Shown: piece after piece, positions 22,701-31,071 of the stretch
Numbering within the stretch: the first letter of the stretch is position 1
Layout of the letters: each line of letters opens with the position of its first letter
From: Sophora flavescens
Taxonomy: Eukaryota; Streptophyta; Magnoliopsida; Fabales; Fabaceae
Assembly: GCA_030762895.1 (NCBI GenBank)
Contig: CM061063.1
Coordinates: forward strand, 55,135,196-55,199,195
Direction: 5' to 3'
Length of the DNA stretch: 64,000 nucleotides
Made by a program: the position numbers and the translations under genes
Notes under the pieces: model-generated
Told to the model about the DNA's origin: nothing
Database searches by the model: none
Seen by the model: only the letters and a program-made list of their open reading frames with translations

Positions 22701-23285
22701 GACTACATGAGCAGAGGGTAGAGGACAATATCATAATTTGAGGATGATTTGTTAGTTATGTGTGTTGCCTGTCTATGACATTTATTGTATGATATACTAT
22801 GAATCTTTTCCGTTTTTTGATGATAGAACTGTTTCTTATTCCCTATATCTTTGTGTGTTGTATTTTATTTCTGATGTGATCGTACGAGAAGACCCGATGG
22901 AGGAACTAATTGCTGAGGAGTTAGATGGAACTCCGTATGAACCAGATGCTTGAGGTCGAGCTGTGATTCATGGCAATTAGAGTATAGACAGTATGGCCAG
23001 TGTGTCTAAGGAGTATTCATAATTCCGCTAAGTATGTCTGTAGTGAAGTTTATGCCTGTGAGGGATCCTACTGAGAGGATACCCTCAACAGTGTTTTGGT
23101 AATGTAATAAATAAATAGGTGTGTATTTATGTAATATAGTTTTGGTATGTTTTATATCTGTATAAGTTATATAATTATTAATTAAGTTTTAATTTTTACG
23201 TATTTTCAACGATAAGCGAGCGATTAAGTAAATAAATATTAAGGTTTTAATGTAATAATACGATGGGGCACATCGGGGTGTCTCA
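19751..23285 (+). repeat. element B 3' LTR (intact)
   Basis: 3,535 bp, uninterrupted. It serves as the reference for the insertion site of element C (23070-23095 equals the joined flanks of C). It is very close to the 5' LTR outside the hairpin array, where unit order and single bases differ. TATA box at 20722-20729; TGACTCA/TGAGTCA pair at 20502-20519. Confidence 0.85.
22285..22626 (+). repeat. nine-unit 38-bp tandem array with hairpin potential (3' LTR of B)
   Basis: Same architecture as 11815-12156, also nine units. Units 1-3 differ in sequence from the 5' array (unit 1 reads CTATCGAAATATAG, shortening the stem to 4 bp), while the GCAA variant in unit 8 and the diverged unit 9 are shared. 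The array length is conserved between LTRs although individual units have changed. Confidence 0.85.
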
Positions 23286-25653
23286 GAGTTCATACTCGAA
23301 TTCATCTTGTTTACACCAAAGTCCTAATGGACTTGGAAATGAGAAAATCTTAATATATTGCGTTATGGTTAGCCGATTTTATACTTATACCGATTTTGTT
23401 TACACAAAAGTCCATTCTTCTCTCACGACTTGAGGCCCGGGGACTTATGTTATGGTCAGGCTGAGTTTATACTCGGACTCGCCTTGCTCATGCAAAAGTT
23501 ATAGTGGACTTGGAAACATAAACACTTAATATTGGGGATGAGTTTGTGTTTAGCCCAATATTGAACACATAGGATGACCCTAAAGTCATATTAGAGAGAA
23601 AAGAGTTGGAGTTAGAAATGGTTAACTTATAAATGTTGATGATTATAGGCATCAATGTCAACCAACCGATTATTATTACTAGGGAGACGACAATTATCCG
23701 AGAATAAAGAGGTCTAACTATGGCAATTAACACGAAGCCTAGTATAAGTAGGGACCGAGAGGTTTGAAAAATGAGGAATACCCAGTTACTAGACACACTA
23801 AGCAAATATAGTAGTATAATCATTCATATCTTTTTTATGCATATTATTACTCTCAATGCTATTATCATTATTCTCCAATATCCTTTAAATGACACAAACT
23901 ACTTATCAATTATTCGGTTATACAAGTATACAAATCGTGCTGAAAAAGAATTTATTAATTTAGAGGTCAACAAGGACATTAAGCAAATCTTTATCTCGGC
24001 ACGATTAAGTCGACCTGTGTTTCGGCATTGTAAAGTCCAACTTATGTTTCGGCACCATTAAGCCGGACCTATGTTTCGGCATTCTTAAGCCCGACCTATG
24101 TTTCGGCATTCTAAAGCCCGACCTATGATTCAATATTGTAAAGTCCGACCTATGTTTCGGCTCCATAAAGCCCGACTTATGATTCGGCATTGTAAAATCC
24201 GACCTATGTTTCAGAATTCTAAAGCCCGACCTATGATTTGGCGTTGTAAAGTCTGACCTATGTTTCGGTTCCATAAAGCCCGACCTATGATTCGACATTG
24301 TAAAATACGACCTATGTTTCGGCATCATAAAGTTCGACCTATGTTTCGATATTTTAAAGTCCAACCTATGTTTCGGAATCATAAAGTTCAACCCATGTTT
24401 CGGCACAATAAAATCCGACCTATGTTTGGGCACCTTAAAGCTCGACCTATATTTCGACATTGTAGAGTCCGACTTATGTCTCGACAACATGGACCCAACC
24501 TATGTTTCTGCACCACAAAACAAAACCTATTTCAACACTTTGATGCCCGACTTATGTCTCGACAGCATAAAAGTGTAGTTTATGTCTCGGCTAATAACGA
24601 TCATAATTTTTTTAGAACATGATGTTCGTTGCTGATTAGATGTCGAGTATTTAAGGCAATCTAACATATATCATTCGAAGAAAAACTTTGATAAAGTCGA
24701 CTGAGGAGCTATGTTCTGGTTTGGGCCGTGTATTAATTCGGACCCAACTTATTGTCAAATACATCATACGAGAGAGATTTTAAGTCATTTCGTCGATTCT
24801 CGACTGGATCTATGTTACAGTTAGGTCGTGTGTTAACTCGGGCCAAACCTTGTGTGGTCGAGTTTATATGTTTGGGCCGATTTTATCCTTATGGAAGGTC
24901 TGTTGGAGGCTTAGGCTAAGGGACAAGAAGACTTCATATTTGAGGCCAACTTTGTACTATCATAACTCCCTCAACTTAGAACTACGTTAGCCTTGATTCC
25001 CATTTGGGATAAGTAGGAGCAGAATATTACATTTTGTCAGGTTATGTCCACAAATTACCCTTAGAGTTCATACATAGAAATGCTTATCTACTTTGTATCG
25101 GTCATAATTTGATCAACCAGATGTTAGCAGGAACTTACGGCATGGGCCGGGTATTAACTCGGTCCCAACCTTGCTCTTATAGGTCGGACCACGAATAGAT
25201 CCTATTATGGTATGATTGGGTCGAGTATGAACTCGGACCCAACCTCTGAAATGTTCTTACCAACTTGTATCAACTCGGGCCCAACCTCTGGAATGTTCTG
25301 ACCGACTTGTAGGAAAATGAACTTGGGCCCAACCTCTAGAATGCTCAGACCGACTTGCAGAAAACGTAACGGACGTATTTAAGAGACTTTAACGTCCGTC
25401 GTTCGAGTAATAATAACTCAATAGGCAACTGGCCAGCTCATAAAAACGGACGCTTGGCTCCCGTAATGGACAAAAGGCTTAAGATAAATGGGACCAAAGA
25501 AGATAATCATGGGCTTGAATTTACAAGAATATAATTATTAGGTGTACGCTTATTTGAGCCCAATACCGTGAGTGTAAACTTTTAGCAAAAATTAGACTTT
25601 AGCATAACATATAATCCCCTTTGTCGCTTATGACTTGAGGCTTGGGGGACTTA
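23286..25653 (+). other. element A interior, right half
   Basis: Continues the interior broken by element B (the GAGTT duplication begins it). It contains repeated CGAGTNNNNACTCGG hairpin motifs, a 30-bp minisatellite and copies of the PPT/LTR-edge phrase (GACTTGAGGCCCGGGGACTTATG at 23427-23449). It ends with the real polypurine tract GAGGCTTGGGGGAC before the 3' LTR. No retroviral-type gene is recognisable. Confidence 0.6.
24003..24590 (+). repeat. 30-bp minisatellite in element A
   Basis: About 19-20 degenerate units of 29-30 bp with a consensus near CGACCTATGTTTCGGCAT plus about 11 bases ending TAAAGCC. Because the unit is close to 30 bp, several frames stay open on both strands and encode a repeated decapeptide with KHRS on the minus strand; I regard those frames as by-products. 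Confidence 0.8.
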
Positions 25654-26074
25654 TGTTATGGGAGTTTGAGTTATATACTCGGGGCTGACTTATATACTTG
25701 GGGCCGACTTCATTAACAACACGGATCCAACAGAGATTTGGGCCGAGAAGTATAAGACTTGGCATTCGAGGCTGAGCTCTTGACTAGCTAGAGGCCCAAG
25801 AGTTAGATAAATCATATGGAGAAATCCGATAGGCAGAGGTCGAAACATATAATGACTGAACGACCAACTCATGAATGAAAGATAACAGCAAGTATTAATA
25901 CCCGCCGTCGGACTATCATTACCAAGGCGGCAACGGCTATCCGAGAGTGAAGAGACCCAGTTATGAGAGGTAAATATGGAGCCTAGTAGAAGTAGAGGCA
26001 GTATGAATGGAGAAGGGGAGGAGACAACACGTTCAATTACATTGAGTTGAGATTACAAATCTTTGGCAAGAACA
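25654..26074 (+). repeat. element A 3' LTR
   Basis: 421 bp, begins TGTTATGGGAGTTTGAG and ends GGCAAGAACA. It is followed by the target duplication CATGC at 26075-26079. Confidence 0.8.
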
Positions 26075-26082
26075 CATGCAAT

Positions 26083-27069
26083 TAGGGGTGATCATCGATC
26101 GGTATCCGACCCAAAATATCCAACCCGAATGTAACCGATGCGATTAAAATATAATCCATTTCCACCTATGTTAGCTAGCAGATTGATCGGGTGTCGGGTT
26201 GAGCAGGTGGTTTTCAATGGGTCAAGAATTTTTTATTATTTTATTTCAGAAAAAAAATTACAGAGCCCAATTGAGGAGCTTAATTCAAGAAAGAAAGAAA
26301 AAAAAAGAAAAACAACAGAGAGGGAGAAGTAGATCTAGAAACTTCTCCCTTCTCTCCAAGACACCCTCTCTCTCCACCATGTTCACAGAGCTCGCTGGAA
26401 CAGAGAGGGGCACTGCTCGCGGAGCCGACCAGTGGAGTGGCGGATCTGAGGCGGAAAGACGTGGGGTGTGGGTGGTGGAGCATCTGGAATCTGGATCATG
26501 TCCGACAACCTCAGCCTGCCGCCGTTCAACAAGCAGAAATAGGGGCGACGAAAAGTGGATCGGTGTAGAGCCAGACAACCTCAAGCCGCCGCCGCCTCGA
26601 ACCAGAACGGAGCCATATCTGCGTGGTAGCAGTCAGTTGAGAGTGGTGGAGCTATGGATCTGTCGATGGTGGTGGAGATAGCAACAGTAGTCGGTGGAGC
26701 CGCCTCAGACCAGAATGGAACCATCCTGAGAGAGAAAGGGCGGAGCTATGGGTCTGCCGGTGCATGGTGGATGACGCGGCTGTGGAGGGTGGCCGGACTT
26801 CTCTGGTTTATGATGGAGGAGGCAGGAGCACTTGAGCAGGGGAGCACTGGAGCAGATCTCTAGACAAAAGATTGAAAATTTATAAATGCGTAATGTATCG
26901 GTCTGTTTCGGTTATCGATGGGTGAAATTCAACGGAACTGAACCTGCCCGATGTTATCCATGTTAACCCAATTTGTTTAACCCGTCGACCCGACCGAACC
27001 CATTCATTTCACAAATTTCAAAATGGTTTGTTCGGTTTTGGGCGGGTCACGGGTTCATGATCACCCCTA
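26083..27069. mobile_element. hAT-type non-autonomous element 1
   Basis: 987 bp with inverted ends TAGGGGTGATCAT and ATGATCACCCCTA and an 8-bp duplication CATGCAAT (26075-26082 and 27070-27077), the hAT signature. Subterminal DNA carries degenerate GACCCGA/ATCGG repeats. The centre (about 26330-26870) is much richer in G+C than the ends and has open frames on both strands, including 26199-26681 plus, but I recognise no protein. It may be a captured genomic fragment; this is inference. Confidence 0.8.
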
Positions 27070-27077
27070 CATGCAAT

Positions 27078-28373
27078 AGAGAATTCAATATGAGAAAACT
27101 TAGGGACAAGGTTTCACTTGCATTTTTAGTTCCCTATTCCTAAATCTTTGTGACTTATGAGTTAAGCCGCATTTATGAATCCCTCAATGAATTCTATTAA
27201 CAATCAATGGTCATGACTTACAAATATTATTTCCCCCAAATCCATAAAATTAACATGAAGGAATAGACAAAAAGAACCCCTTTTACGAAAGCAATCTTCA
27301 TTCCGAGTCTTCACGCGTCTTCCTTAGCTCTCAAATCCCTCCAATAGTGAGGAAGAGCTCTCTCCCAGGTAAAAGCTCTCAAAATAGTGCCAAAGATCCA
27401 TAAAAAGAGGTTTCTAATCCTATTTAAACTTGATAAAGGGTAAAATTGTTGTTTTATTTTTCCAAAAAATAAGAAGAGATGACCATTTCTTAATGAGACA
27501 CTATCATGTCTCCTAAGGAACAACGTCTTCATAAATGAGAAACAACCATGTTTCGAATATACATAATCGTGTCTCCCAAAAAGCAGCGTTTACGTCCATG
27601 AGACATGGTCATGTGTCAAATAGACATGGTTGTGTCTCTCAAGGAGCAACATCTATGTAGATGCGACACAACCATGTGTCAACTAGACACAATTGTGTTG
27701 TGCATCCTCCATTGTTTTACTTCTTTTCTTGTATTTCTTTTAATCTTTTTCAATTTCAAGCCGTTACTTTTGCTCTTTTAGTCTTTCCTTAACTCTTTAT
27801 TCAAATTGAACCAAATTCTCCATTCATGCTCTAACATGGTCCATTACCCAAAAAAGTGAAGAAGATATGATGAAAACTTATATGATAATAGCCAAAAGTC
27901 AATGAATAATCACAATAAAGACATGATTGCGAGCTGTATAAAATTGTGTTGTCATAGAGCTTCAAATAATCCGTTATAAGTTAGCGGTTTGGACTTGCCA
28001 AACATATTTTTGTCTACAAGCTTATCATTACGGTCCTTGTTTGACCCCTGTCCATTTCTAGGTTATTTGATTAACCCCCTTCAGAGTAATTTTTAATTCC
28101 TTAATCATTATTCTTAAATACTGATTTTCATTTGTTTAAAGTTAAATACCAAATAATATACGGATTTCACACATCGATAGTGGCAGAGAGGTTTTAGGGA
28201 AATTTTATGGTCCTTCAAAGTTTAGGTTGAATTTTGATCCTCCACAAAATCCAACTATTAATTAATTGATTAAAAAAATAAAATTTAGAAATAAATAGAT
28301 CAACTACTAAGATTACATTGGAGTTTTGATCTTTCACAATTATTTCAGGCCACGATTATGATTATGATCTTGG
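27078..28373. other. gene-free stretch with a three-unit tandem repeat
   Basis: No gene recognised. At 27503-27700 three diverged units of about 66 bp follow one another, with phrases like CATGTCTCCNAAGGANCAACG and GACACAACCATGTGTC. The remainder is AT-rich. The minus-strand frame at 27311-27532 has no family features. Confidence 0.5.
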
Positions 28374-28538
28374 ATGAGGATCTTCTGTCTCATTTTGGTA
28401 TACTACTGCATGTCTCAACTAATAATACTTTGTCATGTATTCTACTTCTTCAATATTAAATAAAATTTAACTTACATGACAAGATATTATTGGTTGAACA
28501 TGGTGTGATATGACAAAATGGGACAGGAGATCCTTATG
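28374..28538. mobile_element. short foldback (MITE-like) element
   Basis: GAGGATCTTCTGTCTCATTTTG near 28376-28397 is inverted as CAAAATGGGACAGGAGATCCT near 28515-28535. The inner bases (TGTCATGTATTCTA and TTACATGACAAGATATTATT) also pair in part. About 165 bp, so the whole could fold into one hairpin. Superfamily unknown. Confidence 0.5.
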
Positions 28539-28812
28539 AAAACAATAAGTAGAAAAATGTTATAAAATCAACTACGTAACCGGCTTTAGACATGAAAAAT
28601 GTGCATATCTGGTTGGTATTTGTGGTTGAAAAACAATCAAAACTTGTTGTATGGAAATAAACTTTGATGTCAGTTATAGCTAGGACGAGATATTGACGTG
28701 TGAAGTATGTATTCATTAAGAGCTGTGCTATTTGTACACAGTTTTTTTGACAACAATACGATACCTACTACAGTGGCGTATATATTGTGAGCCGTTGGAT
28801 CTATGATCGTTG

Positions 28813-29037
28813 TTAATCTATCCAGAAATTTAATTTATTAATTATGACTTTTATTAAATCTATTTTTCTCTCATATTCTTTACAATCACAATACTCACAG
28901 CGATATTCCATATGTTTATTACATGTATCAGTGACTTCATCTTTTAATTCTTGTATTAATCTTTTTAATTCATCCTGATTTGTTAAATCTAACATACTTA
29001 ATTTGTGAACAAATTTTTCTATATTTTGAGGATTCAT
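28813..29037 (-). CDS. small viral-derived ORF next to the primer site
   Basis: 74 codons, beginning ten bases downstream of the tRNA-Met primer complement on the minus strand. It is rich in charged residues with a Cys-rich YRCEYCDCKEYERK segment and is predicted helical in its first half. Its place matches the small ORF that follows the primer site in soymovirus-type genomes, but I cannot assign a function. The end of recognisable viral sequence is close to its stop codon. Confidence 0.4.
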   Translation of the reverse strand: MNPQNIEKFVHKLSMLDLTNQDELKRLIQELKDEVTDTCNKHMEYRCEYCDCKEYERKIDLIKVIINKLNFWID

Positions 29038-29046
29038 TAGTAATTA

Positions 29047-29058
29047 GCTCTGATACCA
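29047..29058 (-). other. caulimovirid primer binding site (initiator tRNA-Met)
   Basis: On the minus strand this reads TGGTATCAGAGC, the standard complement of the initiator tRNA-Met 3' end used by caulimovirids to prime minus-strand DNA. By convention it marks map position 1 of the circular genome. Confidence 0.8.
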
Positions 29059-29850
29059 AAATGGTACCACCTTTTCAGTCTTTGTTTGTAAGTAATTTTT
29101 CATCATCTTTACAATTAGGAAGTAATTTTTCATCCTAATCATCTAATAAATCATAATCTTCATATATATCAGAATCGGATAATCTATCATATTCAAAGGT
29201 CAATTCTATTTCTTCCATGTAATTTCATTCTAGATCTAATGAAATATGTGCTAAGTAATAGTCTTATTGTCTATACTGAGCTTTTATCTTTTCAATTATT
29301 AGTTGCCTACAGTCAATAGGTAAATCCATTACTAAAACACTTATTATTTCTTTTTCGGTTTGATCATCAAATTCAGAGTATATTTCCATTGTTTTATTCG
29401 ATATCTTCAAAAGGTGGTGCTGTTATTTTAAAATAACTAGATGATGATTGATAAGATCTTGTCGATATTATTTTTTCTATTTTTTGTCTTTTATGTTCTT
29501 CTCTTTTATTTCTTATATTAATAAGTTTTTTTTTCTATAATATATCTTTCCATTTGTTTTCGATTTTTATCTTCTTTATCCTTTTTAAGATGATTATCAT
29601 AAACATTCATAAATTTTTTCATATTCTTTTTATCTTGGTTTATTTTATTATAAGATTTTTCATAAATATTTCTTAATTCCTTTCCTTTATTCATATCCTA
29701 TTTCTTAAATATTGTGCTAAATCTCTTGGTTTGATAACTTATTTATATTTTCGTCTTCCTTATTATTTTCTGTTTTAGGGAAAGTAATTGGTTTAGGAAT
29801 TTGTCTAAAACTTAATGATTTTGGATTTCTTATGGATATTCCTAGTTCAG

Positions 29851-30721
29851 TTAATTCATTTCTTTTAGGGTAGTAAATTTTTCTATTTCTTCAATGAGTC
29901 TTGGTACATGTTTTCTATCATTATTTCTCAAAGTAATACTATGCTGCGAGTTTGTTAGTGCATAATTAACACAGTAAGTAATTGAGAAGATTTTATCTCC
30001 AGATCTCATTAAATTATTTCTTAAGAATCTATGTTCTATGGTTAATGATTGATCTAGTCTCTGGGTATCTAATGGTATTCCAATATTTGGGTGTATTTCA
30101 AATTTTAGCTTAATATAAGCTAGATTTCCTTCAATCACTCCTAGTATTTTGTTTTTTGGATCTGTTATTCTATCCTCTTTTAAAACTAATTCTATTGGCG
30201 AATCTATTCCTTCATGAAATGTTGCTTTAATTAAAACATGTATGGCTCCTATATGAATATAGCCTATTTTCTTTGTGTGCTTCCTTCTTTAAATTCCTTT
30301 TTAAATCAATTAGTTTCTTTTTGTTTAGTAATTGTATACAAGTGTTTCCTTGTGTTTCCGATATATCTATTGGGGTTTCATTAACTTTCTTTCCATAATA
30401 TATAATGTTTTCTTTCTGATTAAATCTATTCATTATTCCTCCAAGTTTCTTCATATTCGCGTCTTTTGATAAATTTAAGTCTTCTTTTTGTATTTTCTGA
30501 AATAATTTTTGATCTATCAAAATACTTCCTTCATAATTTCCATATTCTTCAGTAATTTGTAAGTGTTCTATATTAGTATTATCAATCTTTTCTCTTTCTA
30601 TTTCAGACATAACTAATTTCTTAATGTAAATTGAAAGTTGAAAGTTGATAAACCATACCTGATTTGGGTTCTTCTTGAATTCTTTGGGTTCTTCTTGAAT
30701 TCTTTGAGTTCTTTGGTCCAC
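29851..30721 (-). pseudogene. caulimovirid movement protein (30K superfamily), disrupted
   Basis: The first half lies in the frame 30721-30227 and the second in 30138-29851, so the gene is broken between about 30140 and 30235. The second part holds the hydrophobic, beta-rich core typical of the 30K movement proteins of caulimovirids, including VIEGNLAYIKLKFEIHP and GDKIFSITYCVNYALTNS. Such proteins form tubules in plasmodesmata for cell-to-cell spread in an active virus; here it is defunct. A possible viral start is the ATG at about 30610, since residues upstream (with duplicated EEPKEFKKNP-like phrases) look like leader. It follows the viral TATA box by about 240 bp. Confidence 0.7.
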
Positions 30722-31071
30722 TGCTGCTTCCGCTTAGTCAAATTGAAATTCGATCGTGAAGTAGTTTTAGTGAAGTAGTTTGAGAGAAATTTTAGTAGTG
30801 AAGGCGGTCTTTATTGATAAGAAGTAGTGATAGGTACATAGAACCTATTTGAATCCACTCTCAAGGATTCGACTAGCATACATGAGGCTAGCACAAAACT
30901 TCTCAAAGATGAGAGAAGGGTGAGAATTGAAATTTTGATTTGCCTCAGCATAAGAGGGCTTATTTATATGCATAAAAGAGCTAGGTTATTTACAAAAAAG
31001 TCCTTACATTATTGAGTCTATTAATGAGACTTCCAACAATTCTTATGCTGACGTGAGCGCTTACTTCATTC
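30722..31071 (-). promoter_or_regulatory. caulimovirid large intergenic region with TATA box
   Basis: Non-coding gap between the transactivator and movement genes. On the minus strand it contains CATATAAATAAGCCC with TATAAATA at 30961-30968, the only good TATA box in the insert, placed where the pregenomic RNA promoter is expected. Activity today is unknown. Confidence 0.55.

Larger units (their letters stand above)
9275..23285 (+). mobile_element. element B: LTR retrotransposon with 3.5-kb LTRs and a 1.2-kb non-coding interior, carrying nested element C
   Basis: LTRs start TGTAACACCCTACT (9275 and 19751) and end GGGGTGTCTCA (18550 and 23285). The 5-bp duplication GAGTT occurs at 9270-9274 and 23286-23290. 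An initiator-Met primer site follows the 5' LTR and a purine tract (AAGAGGGGTAGTAA) precedes the 3' LTR. It is inserted in the interior of element A. No gag or pol remains, so it needs enzymes in trans. The TGTAACACCC start and Met priming resemble chromovirus (Tekay/Del-like) elements; this lineage call is inference. Confidence 0.85.
7154..26074 (+). mobile_element. element A: non-autonomous LTR retrotransposon of Ty3/gypsy (Tat/Ogre-like) type, carrying nested element B
   Basis: LTRs at 7154-7575 and 25654-26074 share long near-identical blocks and are flanked by the 5-bp duplication CATGC (7149-7153 and 26075-26079). A tRNA-Lys-type primer site follows the 5' LTR and a purine tract (GAGGCTTGGGGGAC) precedes the 3' LTR, setting plus orientation. 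Without element B the element is about 4.9 kb. The interior has only an RNase H remnant plus repeats, so it cannot move by itself. Assignment to Tat/Ogre-like Ty3/gypsy rests on that remnant and is moderate. Confidence 0.8.

Noticed and set aside
24005..24490. 161-codon minus-strand frame with a repeated KHRS decapeptide
   Set aside because: Produced by the 30-bp minisatellite, which keeps frames open on both strands.
29047..29058. Start of a tRNA gene
   Set aside because: Only the 12-base complement of the tRNA 3' end is present, the usual primer site. The same holds for the sites at 7578, 13996, 18556 and 47482.
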